Assembly (NCBI GenBank): GCA_023052935.1 | Contig: CM041292.1 | Coordinates: 86,349,169 to 86,413,168, forward strand | DNA: 64,000 bases | Direction of reading: 5' to 3' | DNA from: Piezodorus guildinii | Taxonomy: Eukaryota > Arthropoda > Insecta > Hemiptera > Pentatomidae | Shown: positions 32,821 through 43,274 of the stretch, piece by piece | How the letters are laid out: every line of letters begins with the position of its first letter | Position numbering within the stretch: the first letter of the stretch is position 1 | The notes under the pieces: model-generated | What the model saw: only the letters and a program-made list of their open reading frames with translations | What the model was told of the DNA's origin: nothing | Databases searched by the model: none | Translations under genes and position numbers: made by a program

Positions 32821-34372
32821 TCTGAACCCACCCAACCATAATAGCCAGTAGAATGGTTTCTTCCCATTCCCAAAATGTTATTTCACTTAAATAATGCCCT
32901 CGGAAGTAATAAGGTACTTTTGTCACGTTGTATCTATGTACATGGAGAATGAGGAAACACAAAAAAAAAAAAAGAAGTTTTGATTTGAATCGATTTAACA
33001 TTTTAGGTTGTTAGCATTTAGTTTTTAAAAATTAGTAAATATACAACATCTATTTTACCATTTATTTCTTCAATCTTATTCTGAATGAGATGTCGCAATA
33101 TTCTGATAGTTTATTTAGGTTCTATATTTCAAAATTTCGTATATAATGTTTTACCGCATTAAAAACTCTATTCTATATTTTATTATTTTACTGGTTTTGA
33201 ACACAAAATAAATTAATTATTAAGAATTGTTATAAATAGAAACCACATTAGATAGAAATACAGAAAATACTTTATCATCGATTTATAATTACTTAAAAAC
33301 AAATGAAATCTTCCTGACTGTTTTAACTAAACTTCACTGTACTAACTATTAAACATATTTTTAACAAAATATGATAGGGTCCGCTAATAATTAGGATCCG
33401 TTATCTATACATTTCATTAATCTATTATTCATTGTATATTTAATAAGTGATGTCCTCACTATGAATGTCTACCTCCCTAGCTTGTGACAGCTACCTGTGG
33501 TCTGTCATGCCTTATTAAATATTTATTAATTAGTTTAGGTGCCACACGCTGACAAGGAACCTAATAATTACATTTTATATAATTTTTATTTTATATATAA
33601 TTACATTTATGTAATTAATTATAGTCATTACCTGTTTTGAGTTATTATCTTACTTTTTATGGTAAGTTATTTTTTACGCAGATTGTCGTTTTCAATTTAT
33701 ATGGTGTTCAATGATTTTCCCTCTACAAGTTCTAACGTTTCAGTAAATACAGAAAAATGTTGGGATGTCTAAACGCCGACATTTATCGGGTTACAGTCTA
33801 TTGTTACCAAATAATTCCTATTTATATGAAATTTCTTATCACTTTAAATTTTTGTTATACCCATCTATTTACCCACTAAATTATTTTTTTATTGGATTAT
33901 AAATTTTCAGGGTATGTATAAATTAAGAGTATTTAAAGAACCTAAAAATATGTGTCAATTTTAATATAAATTTGTGTATAAAAGTAATTTACGAATCATA
34001 ATTTGAAACGCCATACCTCGGCCAACTATTCTAAAATCGGTATTATATGTGGCAATTAAATAGATAGATATTGGGTAATTTGAAATTTTAAATTCTATAA
34101 CGTTATATTTACGTAGTGCTTAAAATTCATAAATATAATATAAGCCTAAATTTGCTCGTTTTTCTTTAGTTCTAAAATATTTTGTATTTGCATGGTATCA
34201 GATATTGTCAAACACTTGGTCTTCACATTTTATACTGTTCAAATATTAATGTATCGCTTTCAACCAAGCAATTTGCCAAGCCATAAAATTAATAATTAAT
34301 GCTACAAAACTTGATTTTCTCTCATTCTTTGCTATTTCGAACAATACATATATGCATCCACTGATATAAGTG
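32821..34372. other. AT-rich, no gene recognised
   Basis: Nothing beyond short ORFs. The phrase CGCCATACCTCGGCC near 34010 resembles those at 5590 and 6095, hinting at a common degraded repeat. Confidence 0.4.
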
Positions 34373-34456
34373 TATCGATTTGGTTGTGTCACATGAAATG
34401 TCCGTTTTCAAGGTAAAGGATTTTTATTAAAAATACGATATGAAAACAAGATAATT

Positions 34457-35756
34457 TTATTCGAAGTATTTACTTTTTTCTACACATTTTTCCCAACGTG
34501 ACACCAACTTTTTTATCTCCGAACTGAAAAACTCCAGCTTTGAAGTGAAACAAAATCTGAAAACGCACTTTTCACTTGATCATCATTTTCAAAAAGTTTT
34601 CCTTTGACGAAGTTGTCTAAATTCCTGAACAGGTGGTAATCTGTTGGAGACCAGTCGGGAGAATATGGTGGGTGCGGATAAACTTCGTAGCCCGTTGTTT
34701 CAATTTTTGCACGGTATGTTTTGAAACATGGGGGTCTGGCGTTGTCGTGTAAGAGTATAGGACCTTTCCGATTTACCAATCCGGGTTGTTTTTTTAATAA
34801 TTTTGTGCGCATTTGGTCAATTTCATTGCAGTACGTTGCAGAGGTAATGGTTTCACTTCTAGGTAAAAAGGAGTAATGAATTATCCAGCCATGACCACCA
34901 TACTGTAACCATCATTTTTTTTTTGGGATGCAAATTCGGTTTTGGCATTTGTCCCGGGGTTTCGTCGATGTTCAACCACTGCCCTGACCGACGCTGATTG
35001 TCATATGCGATCCATTTTTCATCGCAGGTAATTATTCTTTAATGGAAAAGCTCGGTTTTTTGCCTCGCAAGCAAAGAAACGCAGGTCTCAAGGCGTTTCA
35101 ATTGCTACCGCTCAGTGAGATCATGAGGTAGTACCATGTATCGAGCTTTTTTGAGTCTGGAAACGGTAGATGCACTTGCATTTAGTTGTGCTGAGAGTCC
35201 TTTAACTGTTTGGTAGGGGTTTCCTTCTACCGTATATTTGAGAACATCGTTGTCTATTATTAGGAGCGGCGTGGTCTAGTGGATAGAGCGCTAGTCTACT
35301 GTGCTCCGGTCCTGGGTTCGAATCCGGCTGTGGCGGAATATTATTTATTCTGTAATTCAGTCAGGGGCGACCCTAGGGTATGGAGACCCTCCTGGGCAGA
35401 GCCAGCCTCTACAAAGTGGGTACCCAAATTAATTGGGAAAAACCTGGCGGCTGAGCGCGATTAAGGCCTAATCACCTCATTGCACTGCGTTGGCCTTGAA
35501 ACAGTACGAATCTCTATATATACTGAGCCCAAGACCCTTCATGGTTGTAGTGTACAGGTTTAAGGTTGTCTATAGGTCTTCCTCGGGGCAAGTTTTAAGT
35601 CGGTATCCCAGCTGAAAACTTAGCAACCAACGGCGAATGGTCCGTTCATTAACACTCCCTTTCTCAAACGCCTTGCAAATATTCTAGCAGCCTCAGCTGC
35701 TGATTGGCCGAGTTAAACTCGTACAAAAATATTACTCGAAAATCGCGTGTTTCCAT
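34457..35756 (-). pseudogene. mariner transposase pseudogene
   Basis: Minus strand, starting METRDFRVIFLYEF. The first aspartate motif is ITCDEKWIAYDNQ (near 35010-35050). The second and third are in LLHDNARP and YSPDWSPTDYH, with exactly 34 residues between those two aspartates (D34D). The C-terminus reads KKLVSRWEKCVEKSKYFE before TAA at 34457-34459. There are frameshifts near 34545, between the first and second motifs and in the N-terminal part, stops in the N-terminal region, and a SINE at 35258-35564. The normally conserved His after HDNARP is Pro here. Inactive. Confidence 0.9.
35258..35564 (+). mobile_element. tRNA-derived SINE, family 3, inside mariner
   Basis: The head has an A box TGGTCTAGTGG and a B box GGTTCGAATCC; a body of about 240 bp is unrelated to families 1 and 2. 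A 9-bp TSD GTTGTCTAT lies at 35249-35257 and 35565-35573, and joining the flanks restores mariner sequence. There is no poly(A); the tail is TATATATAC followed by unique sequence. Pol III origin is inferred from the boxes. Confidence 0.9.
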
Positions 35757-35983
35757 ATTTGGAGGTATACTAACAAGTGGGTAATTGATTGGGAAGCTAA
35801 TGTTTATAATAGAAAGGTAGAGGATTAGTAAGTGTTTACTTTAAATATGTAAACATTCGGAAGAAAACAACATAGACCTGCAAAATCCTTTTTGTATTTC
35901 AGAAACTTTTAAAACGGACATTTCATGTGAAAAAACCCGATATAACTTACGTAATGATGACCCATGGTTGACTATCTCATCGC

Positions 35984-36362
35984 ACATACATCTAGAAATA
36001 TTGAAAAAAAAATGTTTGTACTACATTTTTTTCGGAAATGCATTTCTTGCGGCCCTAATACTCTTACTAATCAGCTAATTAATTTGACCAAGCGATCAAT
36101 GTATTCAGATGGTATCGCTGGACGTTTTCTGTTTTGGTAGTTGTTAGTAAGGGTTTCTATTCTGCCAGAAACTTACTTCCTTCATCTTTGAGACATAAAG
36201 AGTAGTTAAAATAACAACTAATCTAATTTTCGATGGTCTAGTAAATCGGATATGATTGATCAAATTAATTAGCTGGTTAGTGAGAGCTTCATGATCGAAA
36301 GAAATGCATTTCCGTAATTAGTGTAGTACAAACTAATTTTCAAAATTATTTCTAGTTGTATG
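35984..36362. mobile_element. Palindromic MITE with arms of about 110 bp
   Basis: The arm 35984-36100 (including GGAAATGCATTTCTTGCG and CAGCTAATTAATTTGACCA) recurs inverted at 36231-36362 (GGTTAGTGAGAGC, GAAATGCATTTCC, GTAGTACAAAC). The central part is about 130 bp. It has no coding content. It begins within 45 bp of the mariner right end, but its termini are not mariner-like. The exact ends and TSD are unclear. Confidence 0.7.
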
Positions 36363-37190
36363 GTTGATGGAGGTGGTCTTCCATGCATATGGCTCCTTTA
36401 GTTCAACACATATATTGAGTTGGAGGAAATTCTATGCTAATATTAAAATATTTTTTTATTAAACAAATCTGACAAACATGATTTTCTTTCCTAAATGTAC
36501 CGAGAAATTTTGTACCCTCAGTGCAGTTTTAAGATGCTGGATAGTTGCATATCTGTTTTCCCTATACATCTAGATGTAGCTACAACGGCATTCCTTTAAA
36601 TGGCGAAGAAAAATTTCGCGATCCAGATTAGAGTTAAGTAGCGGATAAGATTAGAGCTAAGAGAATATGGTGGACAATACCAGAGGAGAATAGACAATGG
36701 AGGAGGCTATTGAGATAATAAAGTGGTCCTTCCCCTACGTGAGATAGCATCTACCGGAATCCAACGAGTCCCTAATACAAACATATATCAACTGCATCGG
36801 CTCGCGCAAAAACGACATCTCTTATAATAACCCGGAGGCTACAATGATATCTTGATCTCACTGTATTTGTTTTGTTTTTTTCTTTTATTCATTTTATTTA
36901 GAATATCTTCCTTCTTTTATGCCACGCATTCCCTTATCCTATCCTTGAGAATTCAATTAATCCTTTTCTGCGGGAGCATAGTTTCTTTATGCACTATTAT
37001 GTACAGCTTTAAATCTTCTTGCTCAGTAGGATTACGTCTGTAAGATTCCTATGAGTATTCTTTCAATAATAACTTTTGAATGATAGTTCTTGTTTTTTTT
37101 TATTTTTAATTCCCCTTCCGTTGCGGAAAATAAAGCATACGATTTTTAAGTTTTAATTTTCCGCTACATAGCTACCATTTAAATATTTGC
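36363..37190. other. Non-coding, no gene recognised
   Basis: AT-rich with a mixed-composition stretch at 36600-36840. No domain or repeat assignment is possible. Confidence 0.35.
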
Positions 37191-37429
37191 AAAAAATCTG
37201 GTGCGCACAACACACGACTTAAACTTACCTCCGTTGTTAAATCAATTCAAATTGTTCTTAAGATTTTTAAATCCACTTAGAGATAAAAATAAATTGTATT
37301 TATTTATTTATATAAATGCATCTACCCTTATTGGGTCATTACCATACTACATAAATTTTTACTTCACGTAATTGTTGTTTTTATATTTCTTATGTATAAA
37401 AAAAAAAAAAAATCACTGTACTCAGATTT

Positions 37430-39480
37430 AACTTAAGGTGTTATTCATGTTTTTCACTAACTAATGGACTATCAGTCAAGAATCCCGTTCAGAGTTGTCT
37501 TGTGAGTCCAACAGACTGTGGGTATGATTTCCTAGGAAGATAGCTGTGCTGGTTTTTCCTTAGTAGGTTTTTCAGATCTCGGGATTCTAGCAACCGTATA
37601 GTAATCTTTAATTTTTTCTGATTTCACGAAATTAATGTTCACTGCTGTAGTCCGGGTGTACTACGTTTTCTGTTAAACCACACATTTTTTTAAGCAGCTT
37701 CGTTATAGTTGATTTGGAACGACGATCTGTCAGAGATTTTTTTGCATTAATGAACATATTCTTTAGACCCTCTATATCGTTTGTGAATTCTTTAACTAAT
37801 TCACCCAAATTATTATTTTTTTTTGAGAGAGATTGAAAATATTGCTTTATTGAGAAGTAATACAATCTGCCACTATCATGGGCATAAGTATTAGAGATAA
37901 AAGAAGTCATTCATTCATATGTACAAAGTAAAACAAACAAAAATAAATACCTCAATACAATGAACAAAAAAAATAATAAATAATAAAATAAATAAAAAAT
38001 AAAATAAATGAAAGAAAATAAAATAATTATAATCTTGGCCAAATTATTAGAATTCGAGAACATTCCCATAATTTTTACCATATCATTAAACGAGATGCGG
38101 TACTTTTGGTTTTTCTTTCTGGACTGTCGGGCTTCCTCAAAATTTACAATGTAATGAGTATTGTTTTTTTAAAGTTTTTTTATTTTTTTATAAACAGTTT
38201 GGGTAGCTGTCATTGGAGGAAAATATTCGAAATTGTGTACGTTTTCACTTTCATCTTGGGATCTATTGTTAATTAAGCTCCATAGTGGGTATAGAGGAAG
38301 GAGGAGGACTTAAATGGCATCGTTTGCCGTGTGAAACAGACGTCGGTAGTAATATTAAATTGTCAACATTCAAAGCCGTATCTTTGAAGAGTTTATTTTC
38401 AATATTTTTGGTATGCATTGAGTTGCTATGGTTACCTGGTTGGCCTTACCTGGCAGTTTGTCTTCTTTGATTTCGGCTATGGTTTTTGAATTGTCATGGC
38501 AACCGGTTAGTGTTGGCTGTACTGTTACACTATGGGGGATCGTATAATTAGGTGTATCTAATAGGGAATGGTTGGCATTTATTTGTTTTTAATTATTGTT
38601 TATGTTGGGATTTAAATTATTGAATCTAATTTCACTACTTTGACGTTTTTGAATATTATTGTCATTTTCACTTTCGGAGCAATCAGTAGATACGTGACCA
38701 GATTGTTTACATATAAAACAGGTTAAAATATCTTCAGCAAGAAAAATTCGGTAGAAAACATTGTCTTGCTCTATTAGTAGAGATGATGGCAGATTACTGA
38801 GGTCCTCAGGTGGGATGTAGACTTGCTAACTCCGTCGAAACCTAAGTACATGTACCAACCCCGGCCCTGAGGAAGTGCATGGGCAAGACTAATCTGAGGC
38901 CTAACCTTTTAAGTTCGTTTTCTATTGTCTCATGAGGAATTGAAGGGCAAGCATTTGAGATAATTTTACGCTTAGCCGGATTAATTTGTCTTTGTTAGCT
39001 ATAAGGACCGACTTATGATTGTTCAAAAGGCGGTCTGCTGCATCTTTGCTATAAAAATTAATGCACAATTGAGAGTTTGAAATTCTAAATATATAACGAA
39101 GGAATCTTGGGTCTGTTAAGGATGCGATTTTGAAAGTTATAGGGTTGAGGTTAAGTTGGACTTGCAGTGCATTACTTTTTGAGCTATTTTCTTGTCCTAT
39201 TTTTTTCTGAATTTAGGTGACATATAGTCTAAAGAAAGTAGAGACATTTCAGGGACTGATTTATCGATACAGAGTCAAAAGCTCTGGCTATTGGTGATGT
39301 GTAACCGCTTTACATCTTTTGGATATCTCAAATTTCTATTGAATAATGAAACACACTCACTTAAATTGTCTAAATCGCACAAAATAAAGTTCATAATAGC
39401 ATGATAAACACTTGTAAATTTTAAAAACTTTGAGACTGACCTGAAGCGTGTCTTCGTTATAAGAGTCCTGAACAGCTGCC
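37430..39480 (-). pseudogene. Gag-only retroposon, copy B (broken ORF1-like gene)
   Basis: Aligns with copy A over its whole length at high identity, starting CAGCTGTTCAGGACTC. Here the zinc knuckle is complete, CFICKQSGHVSTDC (CX2CX4HX4C), followed by SESENDNNIQK. The coding frame is broken several times. Relative to copy A it keeps about 240 bp more at the C-terminal end (37455-37695) and carries a 223-bp insertion at 37816-38038. It lacks the SINE present in copy A. No RT follows. It is inferred to have been mobilised in trans. Confidence 0.7.
37816..38038 (-). mobile_element. Polyadenylated retro-insertion with 11-bp TSD
   Basis: Absent from copy A. Flanked by CCAAATTATTA at 37805-37815 and 38039-38049. 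On the minus strand it ends CTCAATAAAGC, then about 25 bases and a run of A, so it is the 3' end of a polyadenylated RNA. It could be a 5'-truncated LINE of an unrelated family or a retrocopy of a host mRNA 3' UTR. The body has no match elsewhere in this window. Confidence 0.8.
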
Positions 39481-40320
39481 AATTCCTTATTCAAAAAAAT
39501 TAATTGTTAAAGAATTAATAACATTAAATTCCAATTGAAACACGTGTCTTACTAAATAATTTATTATATTATTATCTATGACAATCATTTAGGTTTATCG
39601 GTTTTTCATCACTATCCTATAACTTTTACAAGTTTGTGTATATGATAATTTTTTTTCTAAAACCTTTAGCTTTTCAACGGTATATTATACGTCTATATTC
39701 CTGTTTTTATGTTCAAAAACACAAAAATTGCATAAACATATATTTTTGGCCTTTTCTCTTTTAGTTGGATATCGTATTCGTTCAAATTATAATTTGTATT
39801 ATTCTAGTGTTAAATAGATGATATAGTTATTTTTTTAGATTCTACAAAATTATAAGTACTTTAGAGGAAGAAAATTTAAAATATCGGCCTTTAAGCCTGT
39901 TAGACTATTTAAATCAGAAGGAAACCTACATGATATTGAAGCTCATTAAATTCCACATCGATATAGCGAGTTTAATCAAAATCGTTAGACCCGTTTCTGA
40001 GAAAATGGTAAGAAGGTGCTTAAAGCATAGTACAAAGTGGCTCTTCTGCTAAGCAGATTTTTATGATAAAGTTGCTGTAGCATCTCGGGCGTATAGTTGT
40101 CTTAAATATAAAATTTTAGTATTGTACTACTTTTGTTTTTGTGCTAGACTTACCAAACACATGGACACACACAGGGACCTTTTTGCGGGACTTGGTCATT
40201 TGGATTTAGGCGACCCTAAAAAGTTTATTTCCGTTGAAAACTGTAATTCGAAAATTTTCACGATCACAAATATATTATTATCACATATATATTTTATATA
40301 TAGGTAAGTTAAAGTAAAAA

Positions 40321-41495
40321 GCAAAATAACATGGTAAAATCTTCAGTTATAAATTTGATTAATTATTAATCGTCTTAGTATATAATTTATATTGATGTAT
40401 ATGTTGTTTTTCCTTTGGTGTATTCATATTTAGGTTAATGTGTCACTATTAGGTTAAGTCGTATTTATCAGTGACATAACACCTGTTTATTAATTTTGAT
40501 AAACACTGAAAGAAAACCTAACTCACTCGTTATAATGTTGGTTCTCTTTGTCCCGTGAAATGTTTATATGGTGGGCATTTATAAATTTCTATCTTTACTG
40601 CAGTTCACATTCCAGCCCGACATTTTATAAGTGGTACTAGTCATCATATTTTGTAGAATTTTAATACAAATTTTAGGTTCTAGTTACTTATAATATACAA
40701 ATATATTAGGGTTGTTATTAGAGGATATTCTAACATCATTAAAAAATCAAAACTTCAGCTATTTGCAGTATTTCATCACCCCCGATAGATGTAATACGGC
40801 AGATAATTAGCAACAATTATTTCTGTAATCTCCTGATTCTTTGTCTTTTTATTTTTTTTAGTTGATATTTTTTTCTTTCATAGCTGATCTCATAGTTTTT
40901 TTAATCTACCGAAATTCTTTTATTTTTTTTTACCGATACACTATTTCATATTTTTGCTTTATAATATGTGTAAACGTCTTGAGAAGTATTTGATTGAAAA
41001 TATAGATTTTTTTCTTTATGTTGTGCAAACGAAACTAATCATTTTATATAACTAAATTGTACAATATACTATCTTCACTAATTATACTTTTTTTTATTAT
41101 CAAAGTTTTAAAGCTTTGTGAATCCTGTGTATAAAATAGTTTTGGAATATTCCAAAGGTCATGTATCATCTAATGTTCCTCAAGGTAACATCCTTGTTCC
41201 CTTCCTCAACACAGTTATTTAGATATACTGTACTTACGGTTTATCCATTTCTCATGCCAGGTACTAACTTTCGTAAAGAATGGTGTTTAACCTGTTGTAT
41301 TAAAATGAATCCTAACAAACCCAATTGAACTGCTTATGGTTCCATTAGTGGAATATTATAAATCCTGTTTCGCCACGATACTTTACCTGGCATTTAGATT
41401 AAAAGAAAAAGTAATAACAGAAAAAAAACTAAATAAAAAAAAAGAACCTGTATTACATTTAGGCCGAAACATCAGCACACAGATAAGATTAGTTT
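40321..41495. other. AT-rich, with one possible RT scrap
   Basis: Mostly featureless. At about 41130-41225 a frame reads SSNVPQGNILVPFL, resembling LINE RT motif B (VPQGSxLGPxL). It is too short to assign and may be part of the older RT relic that begins to the right. Confidence 0.35.
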
Positions 41496-41884
41496 TCGTT
41501 ACTAGTGTGATATGTTTTGTCCTGAAGCAGTAAAGGTAAATAAAGAGGACCTGAGTATTCTAGAAGATAAGGCAGAAAAGGCTATAGAAAAGAATACCTG
41601 TAAAAGAAAAAAAAACAAAAAAACAACAGCAAGTATGGTATAACAAATGAGCTTATTGTTGAAGATAAAGAAGCTTTGTAAGGTAAAACCCCTTAGTATT
41701 ATCTTTAATAAAATAATCAATGAAAAGTCAGTCCCTAGCGAGTGGAAAGTAAGCAAGATTATTGTTTTACATAAAAAAAGAAAAAAAAAGGATAGCTTGG
41801 AGGAATTTCGCCCTATTTTATTAACTCAAAATACCTACAAACTATTTTGTAAAATATTAAAAAATAGAAATATATGAAATTATA
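41496..41884 (+). pseudogene. RT pseudogene, left part (split by the foldback element)
   Basis: Reads KPLSIIFNKIINEKSVPSEW, then KVSKIIVLHKKRKKKDSLEE and FRPILLTQNTYKLFCKILKN. This is the region of an endonuclease-RT ORF just before motif A (usual form: P-x-x-W-x-x-x-x-I-x-L-H-K-K-G, then Y-R-P-I-S-L-L, then I-Y-K-L-x-x-K-I-x-x-x-R). It stops at the left end of the foldback element. The protein resumes at 54319. Confidence 0.8.
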
Positions 41885-42060
41885 TAGCATTTCCAAGTCA
41901 AATTCAACCTTTTCCAAGTCAAATTCAACCTTTTCCAAGTCAAATTCAACTTTTTCCAAGTCAAATTCAACTTTTTCCAAGTCAAATTCAACCTTTTCCA
42001 AGTCAAATTCAACCTTTTCCATTTCAATCAACCTTTTTCGATTTCAATAAAATAATAAAA
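41885..42060. repeat. Left subterminal 21-bp repeats
   Basis: Six close copies of TTCCAAGTCAAATTCAACCTT, then one degenerate copy (TTTCCATTTCAATCAACC). The reverse strand is an open frame coding for a repeating 7-residue unit, which follows simply from the 21-bp period and is not taken as a gene. Confidence 0.95.
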
Positions 42061-42310
42061 ATCAAATTAACATGATTTTATGTTTTTATGTTTTTTTTAA
42101 TTACACATTATGTTTTTAGCCCTTGTGGCTTGTTAAATGTTCCCAGGGGCATTTTTACATATAATTAGTCACGATTATAATAATAAGTATAACCGATACT
42201 TCGATTTATAGACATTTTCGATACAAGGTCTGGTAGTCGGATTAGCGGGGGTCCGTTTTATTTTAGTTTTATAATCGCGGGCGAAAATATTATCAATATA
42301 AGTTTATTTT
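42061..42310. repeat. Left unique terminal inverted-repeat segment
   Basis: Reverse-complementary, with few differences, to 53895-54150. Landmarks are TGTTCCCAGGGGCATTTTTA, ATACAAGGTCTGGTAGTCGG, ATTAGCGGGGGTCCGTTTTA and ATAATCGCGGGCGAAAATAT. No ORF or binding-site motif is recognised. This is where a transposase would be expected to act together with the 21-bp repeats. Confidence 0.9.
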
Positions 42311-43060
42311 AACTTTTTCGTATTTATAGGATAGTAGGCTCAGTAGATGTGTTCACAAAGGTTCGTTACCGATTACACTATTAATTTTAATTGCGCTCGC
42401 TCAAATATGGCTTTATTATAACTTTTTCGTATTTATTGGATACAAGGCTCAGTAGCTCGGTTTCCAAAGGTTCGTTACCGATTACACAATTAATTTTAAT
42501 CGCGCTCGCTCAAATATGGGTTTATTATAACTTTTTCGTATTTATTGGATACAAGGCTCAGTAGCTCCGTTCCCAAAGGTGCGTTACCGATTACACAATT
42601 AATTTTAATCGCGCTCGCTCAAATATGGGTTTATTATAACTTTTTCGTATTTATTGGATGCAAGGCTCAGTACCTCCGTTCCCAAAGGTTCGTAACCGAT
42701 TACACTATTAATTTTAATTGCGCTCGCTCAAATATGGGTTTATTATAACTTTTTCGTATTTATTGGATACAAGGCTCAGTAGCTCCGTTCCCAAAGGTTC
42801 GTTACCGATTACACAATTAATTTTAACCGCGCTCGCTCAAATATAGGTTTATTATAACTTTTTCGTATTTATTAGATACTAGGCTCAGTAGCTGCGTTCC
42901 CAAAGGTTCGTTACCGATTACACTATTAATTTTAATAGCGCTCGCTCAAATATGGGTTTATTATAACTTTTTCGTATTTATTGGATACTAGACTCAGTAG
43001 CTGCGTCCTCAAAGGAGCGTTACCGATTATACTGTTAATTTTTATCGCGCTCGCTCAAAT
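42311..43060. repeat. Left satellite arm, about 7 monomers of 109 bp
   Basis: Landmark GGCTCAGTA recurs at about 42338, 42447, 42556, 42664, 42773, 42882 and 42990, a period of 109 (one step 108). Monomers differ from each other at scattered bases. Orientation is opposite to the right arm. A CpG-rich word GCGCTCGCTC is present in every unit. Confidence 0.95.
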
Positions 43061-43274
43061 TTCTGTATTTGTGTGTTGGGGTGTTTTGTTAGTGAATGTG
43101 TTAATGTTTTTTTAGTCAGTTGATCTAAAGTATGTTTATTTCTAGCTTTCTATATCTTTTCATCTATTGGGTTACCGCTTATCCTTTTTATCAGGATAGT
43201 AAGTTATCTTTTTGGTTAATATTTTGGAGTTTAATAATCAGCTAAACAGAACGATTTTATACGTCTGTTTTTAT
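43061..43274. other. Central spacer of the foldback element
   Basis: About 210 bp of sequence that is not satellite, between the two inverted arms. It has no ORF and no inverted symmetry that I can see. It is the loop if the arms pair. Confidence 0.8.

Larger units (their letters stand above)
34375..35940 (-). mobile_element. mariner-family DNA transposon, split by a SINE
   Basis: The terminal inverted repeats contain TCACATGAAATGTCCGTTTT at 34389-34408 and its exact reverse complement at 35911-35930, with imperfect outer extensions. TA dinucleotides lie just outside both ends (34373-34374, 35941-35942), the usual mariner target duplication. Subtracting the SINE and its duplicated 9 bases leaves about 1250 bp, the normal mariner size. 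Both ends and all catalytic motifs are present, but the transposase is broken. Confidence 0.92.
37191..40320 (-). mobile_element. Repeat family H, copy B (host of Gag-only retroposon)
   Basis: On the minus strand it starts TTTTTACTTTAACTTACCTA (right end, 40320) and finishes GGAGGTAAGTTTAAGTCGTG, then GCGCACCAGATTTTTT (37191). The left H part occupies about 39490-40320 and aligns with copy C almost throughout (GCCGATATTTTAAATTTTCT and TATACCGTTGAAAAGCTAAA both recognisable). The Gag-only retroposon occupies the middle, sense to H. In copy A the same insert is antisense to H. Confidence 0.65.

Noticed and set aside
41813..42031. Minus-strand ORF with repeating EVEFDLE-type heptads (and its mirror at 54166-54366)
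   Set aside because: The protein repeat follows from the 21-bp DNA repeat, whose period is a multiple of three. The frame runs out of the repeat into unrelated sequence at both ends and is present in mirror form, so it is a by-product of the foldback ends.
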